The notes: a model not told the origin generated them from the sequence alone. 64,000 nt of DNA from Nectonema munidae (GCA_030549495.1 JAUIRK010000945.1:951501-1015500), one strand, 5' to 3'; counted from the first letter of the stretch, positions 30,545 to 42,993 are shown. Numbers and translations: made by a program.

Positions 30545-31085
30545 ATATATTTGACATTAATTGATAGATTTAATCAATTTTTTGACACTTTTGATTGATT
30601 TTTATAAGAAATGAACGTTACCACTAAATTAAGCATATTTGAAAATGGATATATATGTGTAAAAAACTTTTTATAAGAATAAAAATTTTAATGTTGACAT
30701 GGGCTGTCATATTTAAATTATTTTTTGTCACGTTTAACTGATTTTCATAAAAAAGGAATATCACCAAAAAACACAGCGTACTTGAAAATGAGTATATGTG
30801 TGTAAACAACTTTATATAATTATTCGGATAAAATGTTTCTTTTTGAGATAAATCAATTTTTTGACAGGTTTGATTGATTTTCATAAAAAATGAATATCCC
30901 ACTGAATTCAGCATACTTGAAAATATGTATATATGTGTAAAAAACATTATATAATTATTTAGATAAAAAGTTCCTTTTTGAGATGAGCTGTGAAATACAA
31001 ATCAATTTTTTGACAGGTTTGATTGATTTTGATAAAAAAAATGGACATGATCACTGAATTCAGTATAGTTGAAAACATAAATAAG
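30545..31085 (+). repeat. Satellite array, ~145-bp period, about 4 units
   Basis: TTTTTTGACAGGTTTGATTG-type words recur at about 30573, 30723, 30858 and 31004. Each is followed by TTCATAAAAAATGAATATC, ATTCAGCATACTTGAAAATA and TATATGTGTAAAAAACTTTA-like text. It runs into a G8/C13 homopolymer pair at 31117-31147. Confidence 0.75.
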
Positions 31086-31702
31086 ATTTATAAAAATTTA
31101 TTAATAAACGAGAAAATGGGGGGGGGCACTTTATTCCCCCCCCCCCCCAGCACTTGAGCGTACAAATTTAGCCCAGCACTAATAGGGTTAAATTGAGTTT
31201 CAAAATTTTAGACGACAAATTTATATATTGGTTGAGCACTTGTCGAGATGGGAAAAAGACAAACATATGCAAAATATTTCTATACCTTTACAACTTTAAC
31301 TTTTTTTGCACTAACTTTGTGAGCAAGATACTATCTCAATTCTCAGAGAAATAAATTAAAAATATGGTGTCTCTCTCTCATTAACAACTCTACAAGCATG
31401 CTTAAAAGAAATTAGTTTGCTTTAAAGGACTTTCGGTGTTGCAATGTGAATGTTGCTAGGACTTTCCGCAATGTGAATGTCGGAATAATGCGGGATAAAA
31501 ACGTTGAAAAAGACGGTTACCGTCAGTGGTGTGTCGGTTAGCGGGTTCGTCGGATAATCGAGTGTCGGATAAACGAAGAATACGTTTGAGCAGGTAAACG
31601 GTAGATAGAAAAGTTGAGTTACAAAAGAATTATCAACGCATAGATTCAAGAACAAAAGTAAGCACTTTTTCAGCCTACGAATCCTTTGAAATTCCATATG
31701 GT

Positions 31703-31842
31703 AATGGTACTGTAGGATGTTTTCATCGAAAAGGCACAATTGCGCCGCTTGTATCGAACTATGAGAAAAGCAAGCTTGATCTAGGATCGAACCCAAGACC
31801 TTGAGTTATCGAATCCAGCATCTAACCAACCATACTCACGCT
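31703..31842 (-). mobile_element. tRNA-derived SINE, family 1
   Basis: Same order of words as the copy at 30097-30243, with a few substitutions. The A-box end lies at 31842. A CpG-rich patch of unknown nature precedes it at 31430-31580. Confidence 0.8.
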
Positions 31843-32148
31843 TTTGTTAAAGAATTTTTAGCTGCAAAACAATTTAGATCCTATTCAGATACCTTTATAT
31901 ATGATAGTTTTTTATTTAGTTAGTACGAAGAGAGGCGACAAGAAGTTCGGGTTTGTTAGAGTTAGTTTGAAAAAAATAGTTTTTATAATAAAAACTTTAA
32001 GCTAGAAAATCAAATATTTGTCATTTAGTATATTAATTATAACTTGATCCGAGAAAATCATGAGATGAGATTTGATGATGACAATAGATTCCATCTTCCT
32101 TATTATAATTAATAATTAATTAATTATATCCAGAAGAGAGAAAATGAT

Positions 32149-32712
32149 TTAATCGATTTTATAATGTCTAAATATCGGCTGAGCTGGAACAGTAAGAGAG
32201 AAAAAGACGCATCTCTCAAGCTTTGGACGTGCTTTGAAGAAAACCTCCACTGTTCGATCTTTGAAGAAGATCTCCACTGGCTGATCCATCAAAGATCTTG
32301 TTGCTAGCTTAATCCTGAAAAGTCTTTCGATTGGAAGAGCAAGAGTGGTTCCACTTGTTGATCCATCAAAGCGCTTGTTGATGGTATAATTATATATGTC
32401 TGTCGATTGACTAGGATTACTCTGAGCTTCCATCTTCTCTCCAGATGTGGAAGGGCGTTAAGCTCTCAATGAACTTAATCGTCCTTTGATAGGTCTTGTT
32501 TTTCCTCCTGCTTGGTGTGCGTCCAATCACCCTCTCATCAAGTTAGACTTAGTGAGGCTGGGATTTTATTCGCTGACACTTCGAAAAGCTATGCAAGGCA
32601 AGATCGCTTAGTTCCATGAGATGGCAACGCCATCCGTAGACTCACATTTTGCCCACTTCCTTTGATTTACTATGCCCACCTCTTTACCACGCCCTTTTTC
32701 CAAGAAACAATT
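32149..32712 (-). repeat. Dispersed repeat, copy 2, permuted
   Basis: On the minus strand block A (32712-32425) comes first, then a reading frame starting MEAQSNPSQSTDIYNYTINK (Met at 32433), then block B (about 32300-32195) inside that frame (VEIFFKDRTVEVFFKAR). In the copy at 5885-6840 the order is B, kinase, A. The ~94-residue frame is open but matches no family I know. Block B ends in GTTCCAGCTCAGCC, a word also present near 35040. Confidence 0.65.
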
Positions 32713-33009
32713 TTGAAAAATCTAACATGCTCAATTTGATTCAGAAAATACTTTGATCACTCAATATTTAAATTGCGGGGACTGTTTATCTTTGGTCAAT
32801 TTATGGTTAGATATTTTTACATAATTATTGAATAATTTTCGTCCCATTTTCGCAAATCGATCTTTCTCTATTTCATCATGACATTATTTTTGTCAATATA
32901 TACACATGTAATGAATACTACATTTCAATGTGGTTAAAATGGTTATATATTTACTTAGTTCAATACTCTATATATTGATTTTATTACTTCAAACACAATC
33001 GATATAAAA

Positions 33010-33590
33010 TAAATAATATTTTTAAAAAAAATATTTTACTTAGAATGTGAATAAACATTTTTGAACCAAATTTTCACGTGTAACTAGTACATTTGATTGA
33101 CATTTTGGCATCCTGATTACGAAAACCGAGTTCAGAAATAAAATCAGCATGCTGATCTAGTATAAAATATATAGAACTTATATTGAGAATATAAAAATAT
33201 TCTAGGGAATAATATTTAGTCCTGAACCACAATCATGCTTGATATTTTCACACAAATGATTGAGAGTTTCAGACATTTTGACAACCTAATTGCGCAAAAG
33301 GACTCTCCAATTTAAATTGGCATGTCATTGATTTAGTATAAAAATGTATATTTTATTTAAAATTTCAATATATTCTTAGATACAATTTTCAGGGTTAAAC
33401 CGAAAATTTGGATTGATTTGGTATAAAAAAATTAATCTTATATTTAAAATTTTAATTAACATTTTCGTAAGCAATTTTATCATCAATACAAATTTTTGAT
33501 TGACATTTGATACAAATTTGCTATGTTTATATTGGAAAAATTGGTATCCAAAATATATATGATTATAAAATTTCAACAGTTTCAACCGAT
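33010..33590 (-). repeat. Satellite array, inverse relative of 28975-29520
   Basis: Contains the same words in reverse complement (CAGAAATAAAATCAGCATG, TAGTATAAAATATATA), with a similar ~150-bp spacing. The two arrays form a diverged inverted pair about 4 kb apart. Confidence 0.6.
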
Positions 33591-33859
33591 TTTAAAAGAG
33601 TATAGTGACGGAACTATAGAGATTTTCTTTCTGATTTAAGGATGATTTTTCTTGCTTCAAAAGAACTTCCTGTTAGTGTTAATGTTGAAATGGCGCAGAA
33701 CTTAGATACTAATAGGAATAGCGAATAAAATGCCCTATTTTTGAATTTGTTTAAATATATACAATGAAAAACGATGTGAAGCTTTGTGACGTTTTTTAAA
33801 TAGATGTTATTATTTTATACAAAATTAGCATTTTTATCAATACATTTATGAAAGTGTGC

Positions 33860-34870
33860 CGAAAAATGCGAAATATACATCTCCTCAAATTCAAAGTGAA
33901 ATTTTGAATGTTTTGGCTGTTTCAGTTATCTATGGAATAGTGCAAGAAGTGAACTCTAATCATGTTATTATTGCCTTATGGCAAATGATACAAGAGATAT
34001 CAGAAAGATTGAGAACATTTCTATAGTAATTTTTCAATTAATTTCTCGAATAATGTCTGATTTTGTTAAATTAACTATAAAATTTTTTTATAGTTTTATT
34101 ATTTGTGTCTTTCAAATGTTCAAGGTTTTGGCATATTTGAAAAATTGTGAAATTAAAGAAAATCTTATAACTACATTGAAGAAACTTCAAATTTAAAATC
34201 TATAGATCTTGCAAGTGTTATAATAATGACCCTAAAATTTTTGAGGATCGATATGAATAAGATAATTGCGCAATGTTATGATGGAGCAAACATCATGTCA
34301 AGTAAATGCACTATATCAAAAATAAATCTTAACTCAAGACACTATAATTTTTCTGGGTAAAAAGATGGCGTTCAAACTTTGGTGTCCGAGAATTTGAAAA
34401 GTCATATTCCTTATATAGTATACATTGTTTGGGCCATCAAATCCATCTCGTTTTAGTGAATTCGATGTCAATCAATAAAGAAGTCTCAAAAATGTTTTCT
34501 ATATGTGCAATAAATTATACTATTTCGTGAAAAGATGTAATGTCCAAGTAATTTCTTTTAAGTAATGTCTTAAAAACTGTAAGATCATTTGATTGAATTG
34601 CTGCAACTTTGTGAGGAGGATTTAAGTGATAACAATGTAAATATAGAAGCCCTTGGTTTTCTTTTAAACATTTATGAAATCAAAATTACTTTTTGTAATG
34701 AGGCAGGTTTATAAAATTTTAGAAACTCTAAACTATTCACCAGTAATTCTAGAAAATTTTATTGTCTTCTATCATTTTTCTTCTTGTAGAAATCTTGATC
34801 AATAGATATTTTATTGAGGATATTTTCAAAATGAGTGACTCACAAAAGGAAGAAAAGGTGTTTTAAGTTT
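33860..34870 (+). pseudogene. ZMYM1-type hAT transposase relic
   Basis: Frames contain YTSPQIQSEILNVLAVSV, MANDTRDIRKIENISIVI, IIAQCYDGANIMSSKC (the QGYDGA-x-xMSG motif) and VWAIKSILF/GHQIHLVLV (the H-C-x-A-H-x-x-x-L block). These match the DUF4371/ZMYM1-like hAT transposases in order. Multiple stops and frame changes; inactive. Confidence 0.75.
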
Positions 34871-35029
34871 TATGTTACATAATGAATGATCATCTCGGTT
34901 AGTTTTTTTTTGATGTGTTAATGAAGACTTTCTTTAAAGAAGCTCCTCTACCCAACCTGTATAAAGTATACCAAGGTAACTAATAGATTTGAATGAGTTA
35001 TCTCTGGAAATTATATCAGATATTTTTAA

Positions 35030-35140
35030 GTTTGTTGGCTGAGCTGGAACAGCTAGAGAGCAGGTCCGCAGGTTGTGGCTAGTGGAAAGGCCATCAATGG
35101 ACATGGCACTTTGATGATGATGATGATGAGGATAATGTCT
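35030..35140. mobile_element. Short retroelement-like tail ending in (GATGAT)n
   Basis: GGCTGAGCTGGAACAGCTAG followed by AGCAGGTCCGCAGGTTGTGG and an ATG/GAT triplet run at 35114-35131. Its first ~25 bp match the end of the repeat copy at 32170. Likely a truncated LINE or SINE 3' end. Confidence 0.45.
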
Positions 35141-37249
35141 AATCAACTACATATTTAACCATTTTGAGCACTTTAGACATGCGGCGTTCATTGACTCTGT
35201 ATAGATTGGTAAAAAAATATACTAAAAAGATCCATTTTGAAAAAGGTCGATTTGCTAAATTTGACAAAAATGTATTCAAAAATGTATTCAAAAATGTTTA
35301 AAATGAATCTAACCATATAAATTATCCTGATGTAAACAGTATCATCTGCAATTCAGAATCAAAGTGAGAATATTCGATCTACATTTATACTAATATTCTA
35401 ATATTCCTATACATTCAATGTTTAATGTGAGGCATTTAAATATTTACGTGAAAATAATAAAGGCTGTAAAAATTGAAAATGATGATCATATACTTCAAAA
35501 TAAGACAAAATATTGGCATCAAATGCAATCTTCAACTGAAATCAAGTCGTCAATATATTTGGAGAGGGTAGTGTGATGATGCTCTGCACATGTTTGCAGG
35601 GAATATGACAAATATTCAGAATCCATTTTTGAAACTACACAAAGAAGCATTGCGATATGACTGGTAAATGAGGGAGAGATTAGGTGTGGTGATCAAAGTA
35701 GTTTAGTTTCATCAAAGCCCAGTCTCTCAAATTCAGTTGCGCAGTGAAGTACAAAATTTTCTCGAATCTAAAGTATCCTGGAAGTTCATTTTTTAATTTT
35801 TTTACGTGGATAACTATGTTGATTTTATATCAGATATTTTAACGAACTTTAAACTGGTTTAAATATCAGTATAGGAAGCATGAAACCGGAATATGACTTG
35901 TGGTGCAGAAAGTGTCTCCAAAGGGCTGTCTATGAAAGCACTTTGACACTTAGTGCAAAATAAGCCATAAAGTTTAGGGCTTTAGAATGATGCTTTGAAG
36001 AATCAGGCGGAGAACTCAATGATGAAGCAAAAAGGAATCTTTATTCAACATTTGAAAAGTTTCAAAAACACTTTCACGAATTATTTCAGAGTTGATGCGA
36101 TGAACTAAAAAGCCATAAAAAAACGAAGTTCGACTTATCCGACTTTTGGTAAATTCGGCCACAAGGCTATTAGGTCTCTGAATATATTGATATATTAATG
36201 ATGCTTTAGTGACGAATTTTCCATAGCTCCAATGAAATGAATACTTCGTATTGGCATCAAGAGGGTTTGCGGAATATGATGGCCTAGTCCATAGACTTGG
36301 GAAAATATCTTTGGAGTTATAGGCGTGATAAGACGCTTTTAAGTCTATTTGATCCATTTGTTAAAATAAAGCCACCTTCGTAAAGGAGAACCAGTACGTA
36401 AAAAATGGGAAATTCTTATTCTTGATATTATTTAAATAAAAAAATTTTTTTTTTAGTATTTTTTTTTCTTTTATCTTCTTTATAAAATTTTTAGTCTTCA
36501 AGAATAACAGCCGCGCAATTAGTTATCTAATGGGATCCCGTAATTTCTAGCACCGGACCTGCAGAGAGTTTTCGAAATTCTCAAGAAGATTAAACGTTTA
36601 AAATGATATTAAGGTGAAGTTTATAATTTAGAAAAATTTAAATATTTATCCGATACAAAAGCACATGCTATAGAAATTTAATTTCAAAGAATCTCTAGAG
36701 ATATTTGAAATTTCTTTCAAAGCGAACAATTTAAAGATGGCGAAACATGATATCATTTATAGTAAGTTCACTTATGTATCTTCTTGTCTGTCAAGCCTTT
36801 TTACACTTTTTTTTGCACTGAATCTTACATGACAAAAAAGTGTTTAGACAAATCTTGCGCCAAATATTGATAGTTTATCTCTCTTTTTAGCCTAAAAACT
36901 AATCTTTTTTTACCTTTAAAGTATTTTTATATTCTAATTAATTATTATTTGAGCAAGAAATACAATTTTGGTTCTTGACTTTTTTCAATACCATTTTTGT
37001 CCCGTTTTGATAAGATTAAGATTAAGCAGACCTTATGTAGACTGAGAGAATATTTTCAGAATAAACTTAAGCATGGTCGATTTATTATATATGGACACGT
37101 TTATTTTAGAATATTGAAATTTTTTTTTACAGTTAAGTCACTTGTGAAAGCCAATTTACTGACAGGGGAAATATTTTGAGTGAATTTAAACTTCAAAAGT
37201 TGGTTTATTGAAATAAGAATTCATGCAGGGGGAATTTATTTTGAAGTTA
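35141..37249. other. No gene identified
   Basis: AT-rich. Open stretches on both strands around 35950-36360 have some coding-like composition, but no motif is recognised. The rest is unremarkable. Confidence 0.4.
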
Positions 37250-37990
37250 ATTTGACATTCATTGACAGGTTTTGGTTGATTAATAGGTGTAAATGTGATT
37301 TGAGAGAAATTTCAAATGACATATGTTGACAGGATAAATTTTAGCTGTAAAAATGTTAACTGTACCAATTTTCTAAAAATAATTGTTAACTAATCAAATT
37401 CCTGCTTAGCATATTTCAAAAGGCCAAATTTTCTCTGGGCAAATCTCAACTGGACAAATTTCGGGGGATAAATTTTCAACTTGACAAATTTTCGCTGGCA
37501 AAATGTCAACTGCACAATTTTCCACTTGGAAATTTATAAAATGGGCAATTTTCTATTTGGCAATTGTTAAATGGACAAGTTCTCTTCTGGTAAATGTCAA
37601 ATGGACAAATTTTCTCTTGCCAAATGTCAACTGGAAAAATTTCTATACGACATATGTTGATTGGACAAATTTCAACTGACAAATGTTCACAGAGCAAATT
37701 TTAGCTGTGTAAATGTTAACTGGAAAAATTTTGTCAGGACAATTGTGAACTGGACATTGTAACATTTACTAGGCAAAACTCAAAAGGTCAAATTTTCGAT
37801 TGGAAAATATAACTATACAAATTTCAGGAGAGAAAATTTTAACTTGGCAAATTTTAGCTGTCCAAATGTAAAATGAGGAAATTTTCGTCTCGAAAATGTC
37901 CGATGGAAAAATTTTCCCTGGGTAAATGTGAAATGGGAAAATGCAAATTGGACAACTTGTAAACGGGTAAATTTCGGAATGGCAACGTCC
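37250..37990 (+). repeat. Degenerate tandem array, ~34-bp period
   Basis: Many variants of AACTGGACAAATTTTCTCTT / GGCAAATGTCAACTGGACAA follow one another. A higher-order repeat of about 360 bp is visible (AAATTTTAGCTGT...AAATGTTAACTG near 37335 and 37695). The encoded minus-strand ICP-x-x-I periodicity is a by-product. Confidence 0.7.
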
Positions 37991-39225
37991 ACGTGAGTAT
38001 TTCCACGTCTGAATGTCTTATAAATATATTGAACACAAACAAAGAACTAAATGTCAAAAGACATCATATTGTTGAAAATGTACAATCGTGACACTTGACA
38101 ATTTTGGCAAAAGTTTTTCAAAATCCAACTAATTTATCATGTGCACACTTTGGGAAAAGATTTCAGAGTACGTCTCGAATGATCTCGTGAAGTTTAGATC
38201 CTAATTTTTTCGTTTTTTCAAAAATGTAATCATTTATAAACGAAGTGAATATACTCAGCGAAATCCTACAAGATTTTACATCCCCCTACCTTACTGTATA
38301 TCATGCTTTTTGAACCCAGAGCCTATTTGGGGCTCTGGTAAAATTGATTTTTCCCCAGACTTCAAAAGTAGATTTTGAATTGAAGGAAAAGAACAACAAA
38401 TATCTCACCAGCATACCACCTATATTTGAATATACTTTTCACCTTAAAGAACCCTGCTCTTTATAATATAGGATATCCTTGATCAATTCTTCCAACCTAT
38501 TTATAAAGATTATTGAATTGCATTTCTAAAAAATTTACTCCCCTCACATCAAATTTTAAATATTTAAATTTTTTTAAAGAGAGATGAGTCCTTTGAAAAC
38601 CGGAGTGAAAGCGGGCGCGCCAAGAAATGAAAAAAAAGTTGGCTTAAAATATGTGTAAAATTCCGTTTAAAAATAAAGCAGACGAGTAATCTTCAAAATT
38701 AAGGGTTTATGGCGTTTCAAATTTATAAATAACATATGGGTTTACGTGGAAAAGTACGAAATTAAATTATTCGTGTTATTCCTACGCAATGCTCGATATA
38801 TTATTCCTCCAGAAACACATTTGGCGAAATTTGACGAGTGAATTACGCGAGATAAAGAAAATACGCATGGAACAGAGAAAAAAATTAACTCGAATAGATC
38901 ACATGCTGTTGTTGTACCGAAAAGCAAATAATAATTGCTATTTTCAAATTTTGTTCTAATCGTTTTTCTCCTCCATATCTCGTTCTATACTACTGCTATT
39001 ACAACATTGATGAATTTTTGATGACGAAATATCCGCGATTCCGTTTCACAAACTTCGTGCAGGAATACTGACATGTTGATGGTGATGTGAGTTACGCACG
39101 CAATATCTCATCAACCTCCTCTATATCATCAGCACAGCATCCAGAGAGGCAAAGTGATGAGCGTGTTTTAACGGAAAGTTAACAGATGTGCCTATTTTAA
39201 TTCCTCTTCGGTTGTGCTCTTCTTC
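37991..39225. other. Intergenic region with no gene seen
   Basis: AT-rich until about 38700. From about 38730 to 39300, CpG and GC rise, leading into the candidate promoter. No exon is called. Confidence 0.4.
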
Positions 39226-39302
39226 AGTTTGTGTGCCTTATATCCAGCCAGCAGTCAGCGCGCACACGTAGGCGTGTGTTGTTGGAATATTGTTGTTCTC
39301 TT
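39226..39302 (+). promoter_or_regulatory. Candidate Inr+DPE promoter and 5' UTR exon of the 44-64 kb gene
   Basis: TTCAGTTT contains an arthropod-type initiator TCAGTT with A+1 at 39226, and AGTCA at 39253-39257 falls exactly at +28 to +32, fitting the DPE consensus RGWYV. The surroundings are richer in GC and CpG than the window. A donor (CTCTT/GTGAGC) at 39303 could join the acceptor ATAG at 44284 just before the first coding ATG. Confidence 0.35.
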
Positions 39303-39762
39303 GTGAGCGTTTTTTCCTCTCGTCATAGTAACTAAAATATTTTTTAATTTTTTTTTCATTAATTTTATTTACTATTTTTTGCGCTCTCACCTCTTTGCTT
39401 GGATGTAAGAATTGGCGTTTCCATCATCATTCATTTTTTCAAACTTATAAACGCATTTTGTTGTGCCGTTGCGTATCAATTATTATCGCGTAAAATAAAA
39501 ATAAAAATGCAATATGTTGAACTTTGGTGTCAAACATTCGGACCCCAGGTCGCAATTGTCTCTCAGAGAGTTTTAGTGCCCCCCTGAGTATTTTTTAACA
39601 AAAGGACAAACTTTTTACATCCGCCTTTATGCTCGATGCATCAGAATTTCCGTCAAATTTTAAGTTGGAAATCGAAAAACAACATTTTACGACGTTTTTG
39701 ATTGATTTTATGTCTGTTTCTAAATTTTGACAAGATACTCATTGATTTAATTTAAAGATTTG

Positions 39763-39914
39763 GGGGCGTGAGTGAGGTCGGTTGGATACTGGATTTCGAT
39801 AACTCAAGGTCTTGGGTTCGATCCCGCATCAAGCCTACTTTCCTCATCTTTCGATACAAACGGCGCAATTGTGCCTTCTTTCTCTATGAAAACACCCCAC
39901 TCTACCTTTACCTA
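39763..39914 (+). mobile_element. tRNA-derived SINE, family 1
   Basis: GGGGCGTGAGTGAGGTCGGT, GTCTTGGGTTCGATCCCGC (B box), CGGCGCAATTGTGCCTTC, ending CTACCTTTACC. Nearly full length. Confidence 0.85.
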
Positions 39915-40538
39915 TTCCTATGATTTTTTTGAAATTTTTGCGTAAATATAAAAAGTCTAGAGCTTACTTTAAAATGTCCTTTCACTCGTTTACAAATGAT
40001 CTATTTTATTTTATTTTTCATTTGGAAATAAAAAAAAACATTTTATAGCGCTTTTGATTGATTGATTGATTGATTGATTTTATGTCCGTTTCTAAATTTT
40101 CAAAAATTCTATGCATGTTTGGCTACCCCTCAACTTTGGAAGCAAATTTTTTCAAAAATCTAAAATATCTAATGGTTCTGCTGCTACTGATTTAATTTCT
40201 CATTTTGACAAAATTGTTCAGGAGAGAAAAAGCATTCAATCTTCTGAAAAAGCAGAAAAGAAACATTAGAAAAAACAACTTCATTCAAGCCTTGTTAATC
40301 ACTTTTAACCCTCATGCTCGCAAACATATTTTCTTTACGATTTAGACAAACATGGCTCCAACGGGCCCGGCCTTTTTGTTTTCCCAAATACTCTTTTGTT
40401 TATGATTATTTTTATATTTTGTACATTTAGCGTATCTATAACCTTAAAATTAATGATTTCCTGTGCATATATGTAACTGTAAATATTTTATATACTCCCA
40501 GAAATATTAAAGTTCAGCAATTTACTACAAAAAAGGGA

Positions 40539-40810
40539 GCGTCTTTTCACCCAAAAACACATTCAAAAAACAACAGCATAGGTAGCAACAGAAACTATTT
40601 AAATCAAATAATCAGTGAAATTCAATAAAAAATTACAATTAATCAATTGAGTTCAAAAGTAAAGGATATTAAAAGTTAAGATTTAGTACATTACATACTA
40701 AAATATTATGTTCATGATAAAATATATATAAAAAAGAAAAAGACAATTTAATAAACAAATAAAACTAATTTTTAGGTGTTTTTTGAATGTGTTTTTGGGT
40801 GAAAAGACGC
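40539..40810. mobile_element. MITE with perfect 34-bp inverted repeats
   Basis: The left arm 40539-40572 begins GCGTCTTTTCACCCAAAAAC and is matched exactly, inverted, at 40777-40810. Total 272 bp with an AT-rich interior. Perfect arms imply a young copy. No target duplication is obvious. Confidence 0.85.
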
Positions 40811-40928
40811 GCGGTTTTCTTTATTTGTTTGAAGCTTTTTCAAAGTTCAATAGTTAATGAACAAACACTTACTATTATTTAATTGTAAAAATATTAAATT
40901 TATTTCTTTATTTTTACTACATTCCACA

Positions 40929-41238
40929 CAGAGGCGTAGCTAACACTTTTGCCGCCCGGGGCGGTTGTAAAATCTGCCGCCCTTTATGACGTTGAGTTTC
41001 AAAAGCCTCCAAAAATTCAAGTCCCTACGCTAACGGTCAGGCGAAGACTTGATTGTAGTTAGGGTCTTCAAATTTTCCACTAAAATTAAAACAGTCACAA
41101 AAAACTGGAATCGATTAAATTGAACAGAAAATTTAAACTAAAAATTAAATAACAAGTGACCTTAGGACAAAATGCCGCCCCTTAAAATCTGCCGCCCGGG
41201 GCGGACCGCCCCTGGCGCCCCCACTAGCTAAGCCTCTG
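40929..41238. mobile_element. hAT-like MITE with CAGAGGC ends
   Basis: CAGAGGCGTAGCTA at 40929-40942 and TAGCTAAGCCTCTG at 41225-41238 are terminal inverted repeats. GC-rich GCCGCCCGGGGCGG palindromes sit next to both ends. The CAGAGGC(G/T)TAGCTA terminus is common among hAT elements. An 8-bp target duplication is not preserved. Confidence 0.8.
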
Positions 41239-41869
41239 ATGTTTACCTGCAACGTAATGCTAAAAGTTTTTAGGTCGTTTCCGGAAAAAAAATAATAACG
41301 TTGACAAAAATATTTTTTGAATGATTTAAGTACAAGTAGAATGAGGCATTTTAAAAGTTTCAAAACTGTATATATATAATTTATGACAAAAAAATCTTCA
41401 TTTTTAAAGTTTCCCTGGTCTGATAGACCCATGTTTGCCTGATAAGGGTTATAAATGATTTATTCTCTTATTGCATGCTTTCAAGATATGATTAGTGAGT
41501 CTTTTGTCTCCTAGGGTTTTATCCAGGGCGCAAGAGCTGTGCGTATTTGAAATGTTGATCGGGAGTGATTTTATGATTTTTTTCCAATTTTCAGCAATCT
41601 CTCTTAAACTTATTGTGTCTGAAGCATGCGCTCGAATCAGATGCTAACTTTAAAAACACCTCAAAATGTCAAATAACCCTTCAAAACTGGATAATACAGT
41701 TATGTATCACATAGGCATCTAAAATTGGGATGAAAAGTGTAGGAAATTATTTGCAAGTTTAGACGAATATTCAGAAATCTTCTTTGTTCACACGTTTGTT
41801 GCCACTTGTATTTGACTCGTGTATACGCAGCTTATGTGATACATTTTACTTAAAATTGTTTTGTGTTTT

Positions 41870-42993
41870 TCAGTATTGCCGGAACCTCTTTTCTTGACTT
41901 GTTCAAAGTTCCAAGTAGCGTCAAATTTGAGCTAAATAATTGCTTCACCAAGTTGTAGGATGTAAAATACCGGTCTGTAACAACGTCTCTTCCATAGTAT
42001 TGACGAAAGGTTTCGTTAGTTCAATCACAAGGTGCCAAGTTTTTTTTGTTTTGTTCCATCTTCATTCTTTCCAGAGTAAATAAATCCAGTCAGAGCAAAA
42101 CCTGACGAAGCCTCAGAGCACCAAAGAATTTGAAGACCATATTTTCTGGCTTTATTTGGTATGAAAGTTCTACCAGGACAATATCCTTGGTATCCATAGA
42201 GCTGCTCATCTACCCTCAATGTATCTTCTGGAATAAGAAACTTCAGCAAATTATTCTGAAAACTTTCCCATATTCCTCTCACAGCAGCAAGTCTGTCTTT
42301 GCTTTGTCTTCCAGCTCTTTCTCTAAAGTTGTCAAACCTCAAACATCTTAAGAAGAATTGAAATCTTAGGAAACCTATTGTTGCCTTGTAAAAGGGTGCA
42401 CCATTACAAGGCGACCATAAATCTTGCAGACATGACATGTTGTCATGATCTGAACGCGCTCTTATCAGAATAGCGTAATGAGCTTTCAACTCTTCTAGGG
42501 TAAATGTTTTCATGTATGAAGGATACTTGTTTTTTTGTTTCTCCTCATGTATTCTCGAACTTACCTTTCCGTCATTCATCATGTTTCATCACTTACCTTT
42601 CTGTTTGTAAAACAAGAAACGAGAATGACTCTAATTCATCCTTAGGATTACACAAAACTCTAGCCTTTTCTTTCAAAATGTTTCTTTTTCTGTTTGGGGA
42701 TTGCATTTTTTGAGTCATGTATGTTATTGCAGCAGACACTAGCACTCTTCGTTGTCTTCTTCGGTTTCTGAAGAATCACAGACATCATCTTCATCACAAC
42801 ATTCACTTTCATCAGCATCATCTTGAGAAGAGTTTTCAATAAAAACATCAATATCGTCTTCATCATCCTCGCTCAAATTTTTATCATTACTGCTTCCAGG
42901 TAAATAATCACTGGATTCACATTCAATACAATCTTCGATTATTGTAGTGGTATCAGACGCTTGTTCTTTGTGTTCAACATCAGATTTCCTCAT
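41870..42993 (-). pseudogene. Second piggyBac transposase, frameshifted and truncated
   Basis: The minus strand carries an acidic N-terminus (42993-42739: DDEDDIDVFIE), then 42582-42025 with FLRFQFFLRCLRFDNF and RVDEQLYGYQGYCPGRTF (first catalytic Asp block). After a frame change near 42040 it continues with VTDRYFTSYNLVKQLF and GTLNKSRKEVPAIL (second Asp block). The third Asp block and Cys-rich domain are missing. Clearly a different lineage from the intact copy at 18.6-20.6 kb. Confidence 0.85.

Larger units (their letters stand above)
40309..41449. mobile_element. Possible piggyBac-type MITE hosting two other MITEs
   Basis: TTAACCCTCATGCTCGCAAA at the left resembles the inverse of GTTTGCCTGATAAGGGTTAT at the right: both read AACCCT(C/T)AT...GCAAACAT inward from a TTAA/TTAT site. 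The ~1.14-kb interior has no transposase and carries the elements at 40539-40810 and 40929-41238. Confidence 0.4.

Noticed and set aside
31422-31796. 124-codon minus-strand open frame
   Set aside because: Half of it is the SINE at 31703-31842 and the rest shows no coding motif.
37506-38057. Minus-strand frames with a Cys-Pro/Ile periodicity
   Set aside because: The periodicity comes from the 34-bp tandem array underneath; there is no start context or family match.
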